The translations under genes were made by a program, and so were the position numbers. From Armatimonadaceae bacterium (GTDB lineage: Bacteria; Armatimonadota; Armatimonadia; Armatimonadales; Armatimonadaceae), in the NCBI GenBank assembly GCA_030446525.1, contig JAUJNC010000087.1:1-18310 (forward strand): 18,310 nt of DNA. Direction: 5' to 3'. Within the stretch, counting starts at the first letter, position 1, and each line of letters begins with the position of its first letter. This document shows positions 1 to 9,830 of this stretch, in pieces. The notes under the pieces were generated by a model. It was not told the origin of the DNA. It did not search any database and saw only the letters and a program-made list of their open reading frames with translations.

Positions 1-1487
1 AAGCATCCCTCGCGCTGGAATGGAAGCGGCCGAAGCGGCAAACGGCGGAGGTGATCCCGCAGCGCTGCCTGCTGCCCCGGTCTGTCCCCGAGACATTCGT
101 GGTGGCCACGCCGTTCCCGCCCGATGACCGGAGCGTCGGCTACGAGCGCGGCACCTCGATATCGAAGGCATGGTCCGAGGCGACCACTGAGGCGGCGATC
201 GAGGCCGCAGGCTATGTGGCGGCGCATCTACGCGAGCTTTCGGGGGTCGCGGACGACGCCCCGGACCGCGACGCGCAGGTCCGCGCGTTCTGCCGGCGGT
301 TCGCCGAGCGGGCGTTCCGGCGGCCCCTCTCGGACGAGACGGCGACGTTGTTCGTCGAGCGGCAGTTCCAGGACGCCCCGGACCTGGAGACGGCGGTCAA
401 GCAGGTCGTGCTGCTGACGCTCAAGTCACCCCGGTTCCTTTACCGGGAGATCCCGGCCTCGGGCGCCCCCCGGACCGCGCCGGATCCGTACGACGTGGCA
501 TCGCGGCTCTCCTTCGGGCTCTGGGATTCGCTGCCCGACGAGGAGCTGCTGGAGGCCGCGGCGGCCGGAGAGCTTTCCACGCGCGAGCAGGTGGTCCGGC
601 AGGCGCAGCGCATGGCCGCGGACCCGCGGGCATGGTCCAAGCTCCGGGAGTTCTTCCTGCAGTGGCTGAAGGTCGAGCACTACCCGGACCTGGCCAAAGA
701 CCCGAAGAAGTTTCCCGGCTTCGATGAGGCCGTCGCCTCGGACCTGCGGACCTCGCTCGAGCTGTTCCTGGAGCACGTGGTTTGGAGCGAAAAGTCGGAT
801 TTTCGCGAGCTCCTCCTCACGGACAGGCTGTTCCTGAACGGGCGGCTCGCCCGGATGTACGGCGCCCCCCTCGCCCCCGCCGCGCCTTTCCGGATGGTCC
901 CGCTGGACCCCGGCAAGCGGGCCGGCGTGCTGACGCACCCCTACGTGCTGGCCAGCTTCGCCTACCTGGACGCCAGCTCGCCGATCCACCGCGGGGTGCT
1001 GATCTCCCGCAGCCTGCTGGGGCGCACGCTCCTGCCGCCGCCCGAAGCCTTCACGCCGCTCCCGGCGGACCTCCACCCGAAGCTGACGACCCGCCAGCGG
1101 GTGGCGCTGCAGACCCGGCCGGCGGCCTGCACGTCGTGCCACAGCATGATCAACCCTCTGGGATTCACCCTGGAGAAGTTCGACGCGATCGGGCGTCTGC
1201 GCGCCCGGGAGAACAACCTGCCGGTCGACGCCACCGGGAGCTACCGGTCCCGCACCGGCAAGACGGTCAAATTCACCGGCGTCCGCGACCTGGCCCGCTT
1301 CCTCGCCGGGAGCGAGGAGGCCCACGCCGCCTTCGTGGAACAGCTTTTCCAGCACCTGGTCAAGCAGCCCGTGCGCGCGTACGGCCCCGGGGCGCAGGCC
1401 GGCCTGCAGCGCTCTTTTGCGGCGAACGGGTTTAACATCCGCAAGCAGATGGTCGAGACGGTGGCAGTTTCGGCGCTCAAAGGGTAA
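1..1487 (+). CDS. DUF1592/DUF1588/DUF1585 protein, 5' end cut by window edge
   Basis: The frame is open from base 3 to the stop at 1487, giving 494 visible residues, so the start lies upstream. A GTG at 51 is an internal codon, because residues of the same style (LALEWKRP) precede it. The segment matches the middle and end of large planctomycete proteins with the order cytochrome c-like, DUF1587, DUF1595, DUF1592, DUF1588, DUF1585. RSVGYERGTS and the RAFRRPLSDE region fit the DUF1595/1592 part. A haem-binding-type CTSCH at 1128-1142, followed by NPLGFTLEKFDAIGR, marks DUF1588, and the HAAFVEQLFQHLVKQPVRAYG region marks DUF1585. The biochemical function of the family is not established; a c-type haem and an extracytoplasmic site are inferred from CxxCH. 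The next gene is a DUF1552 protein 49 bases downstream, a pairing common in planctomycetes, so the two are probably co-transcribed. The frame is intact throughout. Confidence 0.9.
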   Translation, partial: ASLALEWKRPKRQTAEVIPQRCLLPRSVPETFVVATPFPPDDRSVGYERGTSISKAWSEATTEAAIEAAGYVAAHLRELSGVADDAPDRDAQVRAFCRRFAERAFRRPLSDETATLFVERQFQDAPDLETAVKQVVLLTLKSPRFLYREIPASGAPRTAPDPYDVASRLSFGLWDSLPDEELLEAAAAGELSTREQVVRQAQRMAADPRAWSKLREFFLQWLKVEHYPDLAKDPKKFPGFDEAVASDLRTSLELFLEHVVWSEKSDFRELLLTDRLFLNGRLARMYGAPLAPAAPFRMVPLDPGKRAGVLTHPYVLASFAYLDASSPIHRGVLISRSLLGRTLLPPPEAFTPLPADLHPKLTTRQRVALQTRPAACTSCHSMINPLGFTLEKFDAIGRLRARENNLPVDATGSYRSRTGKTVKFTGVRDLARFLAGSEEAHAAFVEQLFQHLVKQPVRAYGPGAQAGLQRSFAANGFNIRKQMVETVAVSALKG

Positions 1488-1536
1488 AGGGTAAAATGGG
1501 AGCGCGGCTTGCCAGCCCCTTCCGGAAAGAATCAAC

Positions 1537-2859
1537 GTGAACCATAAGAACACCCGACGCGAGTTTCTCCGCAGCCTGGGCATCAGCGCGGCGGCGCTGC
1601 CCTTCCTGACGAACCTGCCCTGCCTGGCCGCCCCCAGCGGGGAGCGCCGGCGCAAGCAGCGGCTGATCGTGATGTTCAGCCCGGACGGCGTCGTGCCCTC
1701 CACGTTCTGGCCGGACGAGGAAGGCGACCAGTTCACGCTCAAAGAGAGCCTCAAGCCGCTGGAGCCGTTCCGCAACCGCACCCTGATCCTGAACGGGGTG
1801 TGCGACCGGGTGCGGGGCGACGGCGACGGCCATATGCGCGGGATCGGCTGCCTTTTGACCGGGATCGAGCTCTTCCCCGGCAATGTCCAGGGCGGCTCGC
1901 ACACCCCCGCGGGCTGGGCCAGCGGGATCTCGATCGATCAGGAGATCAAGAACTACCTGCAGAAGGACCCCTCGGCGCGCACGCGCTTCGGGTCGCTGGA
2001 ATTCGGCGTCATGGTCCCGGAGCGGGCCGACACCTGGACGCGGATGTCCTACGCCGGGCCGAACCAGCCGATCTCCCCGATCGACAACCCGTACCAGATG
2101 TTCGCGAAGCTGTACGGCCGGGCGAAAGACCAGGAAAACCTCAAGAGCGTCCTCGACGACCTGAAGGAGGACCTGGACAAGGTGCGGTCCCGGGTCGGCG
2201 CGCAGGACCGGCGGATCCTGGAGGAGCACGCGACGCTCGTGCGCGAAATGGAGCAGGAGCTCCGGACGGCCGGGACGAAGGACGTCGGGCACCCGGTCCC
2301 GGTCCTGGAGCCGGGCGTGCGCGAAGACAACGACAACATCCCCCAGATCAGCAAGCTGCAGATCGACCTGCTGGTGAGCAGCTTCGCCGCGGATTTCGCC
2401 CGGGTGGCGACGCTGCAGTACACGAACTCGGTCGGCCAGGCGCGGTTCCGCTGGCTGGGCATCAACGAGGGGCAGCACGACCTTTCGCACAAACCGGACA
2501 CGGACGCCGAAGCGCAGGAAAAGCTGACCCGCATCAACCACTGGTACTGCGAGCAGTTAGCCTATCTGGCCAAACGGCTGGCGGAGACGCCCGAGCCGGG
2601 CGGCGGCGGCAGCTTGCTGGACAACACGCTCATCGTGTGGACCAACGAGCTGGGCAAAGGGAACTCGCACTCCCTCGACAACGTCCCCTTCGTGCTGGTC
2701 GGCGGCGGTCTGGGCTTCCGCATGGGGCGCTCGCTGCGCTACCCGAAGGTGGCGCACAACCGCCTGCTGCTGTCCCTGGCCCACGGCATGGGGCATCGCA
2801 TCGACCGGTTCGGCAACCCGGACTTCTGCGGCGACGGCCCCCTGCCGGATCTGACCTGA
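1537..2859 (+). CDS. DUF1552 domain-containing protein, Tat-type signal
   Basis: This is a complete 440-residue frame starting at GTG. The N-terminus carries [10 protein letters not shown] (residues 6-15) followed by a hydrophobic stretch ending near LPCLAA, the form of a twin-arginine export signal. Family-typical segments follow: [25 protein letters not shown], the [12 protein letters not shown] region, SGISIDQEI, and near the end [20 protein letters not shown] and [11 protein letters not shown]. These match DUF1552 proteins, which lie in the alkaline-phosphatase/sulfatase-like fold group; no reaction is established for them. Length is normal for the family. The ribosome-binding site is weak (GGAAAG about 7 bases upstream), so coupling to the DUF1592 gene 49 bases upstream is plausible. 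The gene is intact, unlike the sulfatase that converges on it. Confidence 0.9.
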   Translation: MNHKNTRREFLRSLGISAAALPFLTNLPCLAAPSGERRRKQRLIVMFSPDGVVPSTFWPDEEGDQFTLKESLKPLEPFRNRTLILNGVCDRVRGDGDGHMRGIGCLLTGIELFPGNVQGGSHTPAGWASGISIDQEIKNYLQKDPSARTRFGSLEFGVMVPERADTWTRMSYAGPNQPISPIDNPYQMFAKLYGRAKDQENLKSVLDDLKEDLDKVRSRVGAQDRRILEEHATLVREMEQELRTAGTKDVGHPVPVLEPGVREDNDNIPQISKLQIDLLVSSFAADFARVATLQYTNSVGQARFRWLGINEGQHDLSHKPDTDAEAQEKLTRINHWYCEQLAYLAKRLAETPEPGGGGSLLDNTLIVWTNELGKGNSHSLDNVPFVLVGGGLGFRMGRSLRYPKVAHNRLLLSLAHGMGHRIDRFGNPDFCGDGPLPDLT

Positions 2860-2864
2860 TTCGG

Positions 2865-2910
2865 GCGGAGGGCCAGCGGCGACCCGTCCGAAGCGCCGTG
2901 AACCCTCCGC
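2865..2910. terminator. Hairpin between convergent genes, probable bidirectional terminator
   Basis: GCGGAGGG at 2865-2872 pairs perfectly with CCCTCCGC at 2903-2910. Inside it, CGGCG at 2877-2881 pairs with CGCCG at 2894-2898, with a 4x4 interior loop and a 12-base apical loop. It sits exactly between the DUF1552 stop (2859) and the stop of the opposing sulfatase (2933). No T-tract directly follows the stem, so termination is inferred from position and stability. Confidence 0.5.
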
Positions 2911-2932
2911 TTCTGCCGCGTTCGTTGGTTCG

Positions 2933-4291
2933 TCACTTTTTCTGGCCTGCGCTGTCCCGGTTTGCGCCCCCGGCCCGGTTCGGGTTGCCCCGGTTCGCCA
3001 GCGTGATCGGCCCTCCTTCCTTCAGGATCTCGGCGTACAGGGCGCGGAACCGTTCGGACATGGCCTTCAACCGCCCGGGCTCCCGGGCGCGCGATCGTTC
3101 TTCTCCTGCGGGTCCTGACGGATGTTGAAGGCTGGAGGTTGCCTTCCTGGGGGCGCCGATGATCTTCCAGTCGCCGTCGCGCATCGCGGCCTGGCGCAGA
3201 TAGTGCCGAAGGCGGCCCTTCCGCTCCACCTGCTTCCCGTCGAAGATGGGCAGGAAACTGGCCCCGTCGATCGGCCGGTCGGTCGGGACGGGCGCGCCCG
3301 CGAGGGCGCAGACCGTGAGCCAGTCCACGAACGCCACCGGCTCCTCGTAGACCGTGCCGGGCCGCGTCTTCCCCGGCCAGCGGATGATCGTCGGCTCGCG
3401 GATGCCCCCTCGTACAGGGTCGCCTTGGCCCCGCGGAACGGCCCGGCAGGCCGGGGTTTTGTCCACAGGCCCGTTGTCGCTGGAGAAGAAGACCAGCGTG
3501 TCGTCGGTGGCGCCGCGGGCGTCCAGGTGCCTCAGCAGGCGCCCCACCTCGTGGTCGAGCTGGGTGACGTTGCCGTAGTAGGCGGCCTCCTTGGGCGGGT
3601 GGTTTGCGTAGAGTTTCGTGAAATCCGGGTCGGTCGCGATGGGCTCATGCGGCGAGTGGAACAGACGAAGAGGCGAAGGGCTTTCCCTTCGTCGGGCCTT
3701 TCCCGGCGCCGTCCCAGCGGATCGCCTCGTCCACGATGATCGCACTGGAGTAGCCCTTGAGGCTCGCCGGCCGGCGTGCCATCCCGGACGAAGTTGTTGG
3801 GGTTCTGGTGGCTCGGGGCGGCGTTGTTCTGGGTGGAGAACCAGTGGTCGAAGCCGTGGTCGCCGGGCTGGGGCTGCTCGGGCGAATCGAACTTGCCGTT
3901 GCAGTGCTGCTTGCCGACGTGGCAGGTGGCGTACCCGGCGGCCTTGAGGACCTTGCCGACCGTGACTTCGCCCGGCCGACGTGCATGGGGGAGTCCAGAG
4001 AGGATCCGTCCCACACGCCGACGCGGCCCGGCACGCGCCCGGTGAGCAGGGCGCGCGAAGCAGACCGGCGCGCCCGCGTAGCATTGGGTGAGCCATGCCT
4101 CCGGCTGCCAGCTTGTCCAGGTTCGGCGTCCGGATGACCTTGCTGCCGAAGCAGCCCAGGTCGCCGTAGCCCAGGTCGTCCGCGAGCAGGACGACGATGT
4201 TCGGGGCCTTCGCCGGCGCGGCGGAGGCTGGCCGCGCCAGCGCCCCAAAGAGCAGCGCGACCAGCAGGGGGAACAGTCGCTTCCTTGCCAT
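2933..4291 (-). pseudogene. Secreted sulfatase, frame-broken, catalytic motif disrupted
   Basis: Type I sulfatase (alkaline-phosphatase superfamily, COG3119-like), expected to hydrolyse sulfate esters outside the cytoplasm. The start at 4291 has a strong ribosome site (AAGGAGG, 4299-4305) 18 bases after the GH51 stop. A signal peptide ([16 protein letters not shown]) precedes [20 protein letters not shown], whose two Asp bind metal in the family. The coding signal then jumps between all three minus frames: QCYAGAPVC, then [17 protein letters not shown], then [20 protein letters not shown], then [14 protein letters not shown], then [12 protein letters not shown] and FFSSDNGP, ending in [16 protein letters not shown]. 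At least six frame changes are needed, for example near 4090, 4059, 3985, 3780, 3665 and 3410. At 4059 a net 5 bases are missing exactly in the Cys-X-Pro-Ser-Arg formylglycine motif. Residue conservation across frames implies a recently intact gene or local assembly errors. Confidence 0.8.
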
Positions 4292-4298
4292 GCTATCT

Positions 4299-4305
4299 CT
4301 CCTCC
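4299..4305 (-). promoter_or_regulatory. Strong ribosome-binding site of the distal sulfatase
   Basis: On the minus strand AAGGAGG lies 7 bases before the ATG at 4291, in the 18-base gap after the GH51 stop codon (4310-4312). It fixes the sulfatase start and shows that the gene was organised for translation in an operon with GH51. Confidence 0.75.
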
Positions 4306-4309
4306 TTCG

Positions 4310-5857
<1,548 letters not shown>

Positions 5858-5876
5858 GTCGGGTATCCTCATTCTG

Positions 5877-5894
5877 GGCCGGTCCGAACCGGCC
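5877..5894 (-). other. Leader hairpin upstream of the GH51 gene
   Basis: A perfect 7-base-pair stem (GGCCGGT / ACCGGCC) with a 4-base loop lies between the predicted start site (about 5900) and the ribosome site at 5867-5870. No T-tract follows in the minus direction, so a terminator is unlikely. A 5' stabilising or translation-tuning role is inferred from position only. Confidence 0.5.
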
Positions 5895-5906
5895 GGCGGG
5901 TGTGGT

Positions 5907-5936
5907 ATTGTAAACGGTTCCCCGGAGTCGTGTCAA
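5907..5936 (-). promoter_or_regulatory. Sigma70-type promoter of GH51 (TTGACA-N18-TACAAT)
   Basis: On the minus strand a perfect -35 TTGACA (5936-5931) and a -10 TACAAT (5912-5907) are separated by 18 bases. Both lie in the 88-base gap between the PHP-gene stop and the GH51 start. The match is unusually good for such GC-rich DNA. It should let GH51 and the downstream sulfatase be transcribed independently of the upstream genes. Confidence 0.75.
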
Positions 5937-5945
5937 GCGGCCCCG

Positions 5946-7247
5946 CTACTCGCCAGGCGAAGCGGGGTGGGCTTCCTGGAAGCGCCCGATCACCGCCGCG
6001 CCCAGTCCGCGAAAAGCCTCGATCCGCTCCTCGTCGGATCCGTAGGCCGGATCGGGCCGGCCCCCGGCATCGACGAAGCCCGCGCGCCCGTGGAGGGTCA
6101 AGAACTGATGGGCGGCGACCACGCAGGCTCCCTCCCAGAAGATCTCCCTGACATCCTCCGGCATCGCCTGCCCATCCACACACGTCGGTTCGAGCGGCAG
6201 CAGATCCAGGGTGTTGTGCTCGGTCCCCGCGGTCACCACCAGACCCGCCCGGCGCATCGCGCGCACGAAATGGCCGAGCACCTCGGGGCTGTTGCGGACC
6301 GGGATGAATTCGGCGCAGCAGATCCCGCGCGCCTTGATGTCCGCGATCAACGCCTCCACCGGGTCCTCGTAAGGACAGATCGGCGCCGCCCCGTCGGCAA
6401 GGGTCGGGTAGCAGGGGATGCCGCCCAGCGCGAGTATCAGCCGGTAGGCGTGGTCGAACCCGACGAACGTCTCCTCGACAAAGGCGGGCTTTCCCGCCTT
6501 CATCAAGTGCGAACGTATCTCGTTCTGGACCGCCACGGCAGCTTCCGGACCGGCCTGGGAGGCGACCCCGAAGACGCGGCCCAGCAGCTCGGAGCGTCGC
6601 GAGACCGGGACCCGCTCGAAAAGCGCCTCCTGGAACGCCTGGGCGATGTGCCGCTCCTGCAGGTAGACCGTCTCCCGCGGGCTGCCGTGGCGGCGGACTA
6701 CTCGCTCCTTAACGGCCTCCTCATCGAGTCCCGTCTCCAGCCCCGCGGCGGCGAACACCCCGGCGAGCTTCGCAGTCATGCGGGCCATGCGTTCGGAGTC
6801 GTTGCGCCGGATGACGTCCAGCAGGCCGCGGGCGGCGGGGCTCATCGGATCGAAGCCCGTGATCCCCTTGCCGCAAAGATACATCTTGCCCGGGTTGCCG
6901 GGGTCGTTGATCCTGGTCCCGGCGCGCACCAGGTCCTCGATCAGCGCGATGACCTCGAGGCCGAACAGCGGGAAGACCCCCTGGCGGCTTGCCCGCGCGG
7001 CGAAATCGGCGTAGACCTGGTAGTCGTAGTAGTGGCTGACGCCCAGAACGCGGACATCCTGCCCGGCGGCGAGATCGACCGCCTGCTGGGGGGTGTCAAA
7101 GGCCGAGAAATTGGGCGGCAGGTGGATATGACTGTTGACCCGAGGCCGGACCCGCGGGGCGCTCCCCCGCGCCGCCCGCGCGGACAGCGCGTCCGGGTCG
7201 CCGAGGTCACGGATCAGGGCCGTGGTTTGTGTAGTGGCGCGGATCAT
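5946..7247 (-). CDS. PHP-domain metal-dependent phosphoesterase-like protein
   Basis: The PHP (polymerase and histidinol phosphatase) fold is supported by an HxH pair in VNSHIHLPPNFSAF (His40, His42), then GVSHYYDYQVY, LFGLEV, and a late GTEHNTLDLL; these are the usual places for the metal-binding His and Glu residues. It has 433 residues and no signal peptide, so it is probably cytoplasmic. The frame stays open upstream to 7724, but that stretch overlaps the conserved C-terminus of the upstream sulfatase. The ATG at 7247 overlaps that gene's TGA as ATGA, which decides the start. The substrate is unknown. Its place between a sulfatase and an arabinofuranosidase suggests a phosphorylated sugar or an oligosaccharide breakdown product, which is inference. 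Family membership is fairly sure; the reaction is not. Confidence 0.8.
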   Translation of the reverse strand: MIRATTQTTALIRDLGDPDALSARAARGSAPRVRPRVNSHIHLPPNFSAFDTPQQAVDLAAGQDVRVLGVSHYYDYQVYADFAARASRQGVFPLFGLEVIALIEDLVRAGTRINDPGNPGKMYLCGKGITGFDPMSPAARGLLDVIRRNDSERMARMTAKLAGVFAAAGLETGLDEEAVKERVVRRHGSPRETVYLQERHIAQAFQEALFERVPVSRRSELLGRVFGVASQAGPEAAVAVQNEIRSHLMKAGKPAFVEETFVGFDHAYRLILALGGIPCYPTLADGAAPICPYEDPVEALIADIKARGICCAEFIPVRNSPEVLGHFVRAMRRAGLVVTAGTEHNTLDLLPLEPTCVDGQAMPEDVREIFWEGACVVAAHQFLTLHGRAGFVDAGGRPDPAYGSDEERIEAFRGLGAAVIGRFQEAHPASPGE

Positions 7248-8888
7248 GGGCGAGGCCCGCGGCGCGGCACGCCGCCGGCCGGGGGCTGGCCCCCGACTCC
7301 GTTCGGCGGCTGCCGGTCGGCGAACTGGTCGTCGTCCTTGAGCTCCTTCTTCAGCCGGTAAAGCTCCCCCTTCAGCTTGGCCGCGATCTCCTTCTGCGCG
7401 GGGTCGTTGTAGAGGTTGCGCAGGCTCGTTTCGGGGTCCTTGGCGAGGTCGAAAAGCTCCCACTGGTCCTTGGTCCAATAGTGGATCAGCTTGTGCGTTT
7501 CGGTGCGCACGCCGTAATGGGCGCGCGTGTTGTGGTCGCCCGGGTCGTGGTAGTAGCGGTAGTACACGCTCGTGCGCCAGTCGGACGGGCGCTCGCCTTT
7601 GAGCAGCGGCACGAGGCTGCGGCCCTGCATGTCGGCGGGGACAGGCTGACCGGCGGCCTCGAGCAGGGTGGGCGCGAAGTCGGCGTTGATCGCCATCGCG
7701 TCCTGCGGCGCCGGGCTTGATCACGCCGGGCAGCGGATGAGGAGCGGCATCCGCAGCGACGGCTCATACATGAAACGCTTGTCGTAGAGGCCGTGGTCGC
7801 CGAGGAAGAAGCCCTGGTCGCTGGTATAGATCACGATGGTGTTGTCGCGCAGGTCGTTCGCGTCAAGCCAGTCGAGGACGCGCCCGACGTTGTCGTCCAC
7901 CGACTGCACGCACGCGAGGTAATCCCGCATGTAGCGCTGGTACTTCCACCGGTTCAGGCTCCTCGCCGGTGAGCGTCTTCTTCGTGCCGTTGACCTCGAT
8001 CTCGACTTCGGTGGGCCTGGTCTGCCAGCCACTTCACACGCTCGTGCCCTGGAGATCGGCGGCTCCCGCTTCAGGTCGCGGCGCGTCGGTCCTCGAAGAC
8101 CTTCTGCCGGCACTCGCGCAGCGCGTCGGTGCGGGTGGCGTAATCGTCGCGCAGGGTCGGCGGCTCGAGGATCTCTTTGCCGGCGAACATCGCCGGTAGC
8201 AGGGTCAGGCTCCCACGCGCGGTGCGGCGCCTTGTGATGGTACATCGGGAAGAACGGCTTGTCCTTGGGCCAGTTCTTGAGAACTCGAAGGTCGATGATG
8301 TCGCTCACATACCCCTGAACGAAAGCACGCCGCCCGCCGCGCTCGAGGAACGCGGGATCGAAATAGGCGCCCTGCCCGGCAGGATCGTCCACGCGTCGAA
8401 ACCGGTCGGCTCGCTGCCCAGATGCCACTTCCCCATCACGCCGGTGTGGTAGCCCACGCGGCCTGCAGATACTTGGCGAGCGTCGGCTGATTGCCGTCGA
8501 AGAGGTTGAAGACCGGCGTGCCGTTCATGTGGCTGTACTTGCCGGTGAGGATCGTTGCCCGGCTCGGCGTGCAGATCGAGTTGGTGACGAAGCAGCGGTC
8601 GAACCGCGCGCCCTCCTTCGCGATGCGGTCGAGGTGCGGCGTCCGGTTGATCACGCTGCCGTAGCAGCTCAGCGCGTGCGTGGCGTGGTCGTCGGTCATG
8701 ATGAAGAGGATGTTCGGCCGCCTGGGAGGCGCGTCCGCGGCGACGGCGGTGTTGGCCTGCCAGCCCGCGGCCAGCAAAGCGACGCACAGTAGCGCGCGAC
8801 AAAGACGCCGTACCGCGGCCGCGCACGTGCCGGGCAGGCGGGACGTGCCAGCGCCGGACGCGAACCGGGAATCCGCATTTTTGTTCAT
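7244..8888 (-). pseudogene. Secreted sulfatase, frame-broken, catalytic motif intact
   Basis: Type I sulfatase with signal peptide ([13 protein letters not shown], then TAVAADA), then [20 protein letters not shown] and the formylglycine motif CTPSR at 8559-8573 within [20 protein letters not shown]. Further family segments are [76 protein letters not shown] and a C-terminal WELFDLAKDPETSLRNLYND. These lie in different minus frames; changes are needed near 8455, 8382, 8210, 8090-7960 and 7725. At 8455 and 8382 a single missing G or C explains the shift. Total span (1,645 bases, about 548 residues) is normal for the family. The start at 8888 has AGGAG about 7 bases upstream. The last frame ends in TGA overlapping the PHP ATG. 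Either a young pseudogene or an intact gene with assembly errors. Confidence 0.8.
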
Positions 8889-8986
8889 TTCGTCTCCTGG
8901 AGGTCGGCGGCTCGGGTCGGCGCCGCCCCGACACCGGAATAGACGCTGGTGAAGGCGTCGGGTTCACGTGCCGGACCGGTGCCGCG

Positions 8987-9002
8987 GTGCTAAGTATAGC
9001 AC
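8987..9002. promoter_or_regulatory. 16-base palindrome, candidate operator over the -10 element
   Basis: GTGCTAAGTATAGCAC is a 6-base inverted repeat around a 4-base centre. It covers the -10 hexamer and extended -10 TGC of the predicted sulfatase promoter, a usual place for a repressor site. No regulator gene of a known sugar-responsive family is visible in the window, so the binding protein is unknown. Confidence 0.4.
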
Positions 9003-9022
9003 AAGGTCCGCGGCCGAAGCAA
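8993..9022 (-). promoter_or_regulatory. Promoter of the sulfatase-led carbohydrate cluster
   Basis: The minus strand reads TTGCTT (9022-9017), 18 bases, then TATACT (8998-8993), with an extended -10 TGC directly before the hexamer. It would give a leader of about 95-100 bases before the ATG at 8888. The -35 is weak (3 of 6); the extended -10 compensates. Confidence 0.5.
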
Positions 9023-9060
9023 CCGCGCGCAGGGGCGGGAGACTCTCGAGGGGGACGAGG

Positions 9061-9180
9061 ATGGCGGCGTTGCCCATCGTATCGGGTTGGCTGCTGGCGG
9101 GCACGGGCGTGGCGCTCGCCTTCGGGCGTCCCGGCGACGAAGGGGGGTCGGAGGCCGAGTACGATGCGGCGCCGCCCTGA
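9061..9180 (+). CDS. Possible 39-residue hydrophobic peptide
   Basis: The ATG at 9061 is preceded by GAGGGG at a 7-base spacing, and the frame closes with TGA at 9178-9180. The peptide begins MAALPIVSGWLLAGTGVALAF, one hydrophobic stretch long enough for a membrane segment, then becomes acidic (GDEGGSEAEYD). No family is recognised. A longer start at 8968 is possible but its added residues look non-coding. Support is limited to the ribosome site and composition; in GC-rich DNA such short frames occur by chance. Confidence 0.3.
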   Translation: MAALPIVSGWLLAGTGVALAFGRPGDEGGSEAEYDAAPP

Positions 9181-9216
9181 CGGCGGCTTTCTGTGCCGGT
9201 AGCCGCGCTTGCGCGG

Positions 9217-9567
9217 CTACCGCGGGGACGCGGCCGTGCCGACCTGCGGCGCCTTCATCTCCTCGGCCGAAGGCGGCGCGAGCAGCAGCACGCCGTACCG
9301 CCCCCCGTCTCTCTTGAAGAACTTAACACGGGTGCTCGCAGCGGTTGTCGGCAGGGACTGCCGCTGCCGGGCGGAAAGGGCGCCCACGGGTAAACCGTCC
9401 GGCGCCGCGGCCCGGAGCTGATCCCGGGTGACATGACCGATCAGATCCGCCGGATAGATGCGCGGGCTAGCCGGGGGGGCCGCCGACGCGGCCTGGGAGA
9501 GCATTGCGGTAAAAGCGGCCGCGAATCCGGCGGCAAATGCGGTGCGGGCTGGCTTTCTCCTTGGCAT
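9217..9567 (-). CDS. Small secreted protein of unknown function
   Basis: I chose the ATG at 9567 (116 residues) because AGGAGG sits 7 bases upstream; a start at 9600 would add 11 residues without a site. The N-terminus (basic MPRRKPAR, hydrophobic core, then SQAASAAPP) is a signal peptide with a probable cleavage near ASA-APP. The mature part of about 90 residues contains IYPADLIGHVTRDQL, LSARQRQSLPTTAASTRVKFF and GRYGVLLLAPPSAEEMKAPQ. No cysteines, metal motif or known domain is seen. It stands alone on its strand between the divergent sulfatase promoter region and the plus-strand regulator gene. A real expressed gene is likely from the ribosome site and signal peptide; the function is unknown. 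Confidence 0.65.
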   Translation of the reverse strand: MPRRKPARTAFAAGFAAAFTAMLSQAASAAPPASPRIYPADLIGHVTRDQLRAAAPDGLPVGALSARQRQSLPTTAASTRVKFFKRDGGRYGVLLLAPPSAEEMKAPQVGTAASPR

Positions 9568-9830
9568 ACGGTATCCTCCTGTTCCAGTTCCATAGGACAA
9601 AGAGACGAGGTTTGCGCAAAATATTACGGACCGGGAGAAAAAACCGGTAGATTTTTTGATGAGGTTGGGCCAGCAAACACCGAAAGCGAAAGGGCGGCGG
9701 CAGCTGTCGCTTTTCCGATCCAGCGCCGCGTGTTTCTCGCCTCTGTCCGGCGAAAGGCGGTTGTGTTTCTACAGGCCGTGTGGTAAGTATAATGGGAGGA
9801 GGCTGTGGCTGGCCGGATGCCGCAGAGGTC
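9568..9830. other. Intergenic region with a possible -10 TATAAT
   Basis: This region separates the small secreted protein (minus) from the PAS-HATPase gene (plus). TATAAT occurs at 9788-9793 on the plus strand, but no acceptable -35 lies 16-18 bases upstream (TTGTGT at 9761-9766 is too far). A short stem ACCGG/CCGGT brackets an A-rich loop near 9630-9646. Nothing else is supported. Confidence 0.35.

Noticed and set aside
426..1904. 492-residue minus-strand open frame
   Set aside because: Antisense shadow of the DUF1592 and DUF1552 genes in GC-rich DNA, with Arg/Pro/Gly composition and no domain.
2933..4291. Programmed frameshifting in the sulfatases
   Set aside because: Too many changes per gene, in both directions, without slippery heptamers and pseudoknots at each site; pseudogene or assembly error is simpler.
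7248..7724. N-terminal extension of the PHP protein to a start at 7724 (592 residues)
   Set aside because: The extension overlaps the conserved C-terminus of the upstream sulfatase in another frame and its residues are low-complexity Arg/Ala/Pro; the ATGA overlap at 7247 is the better start.
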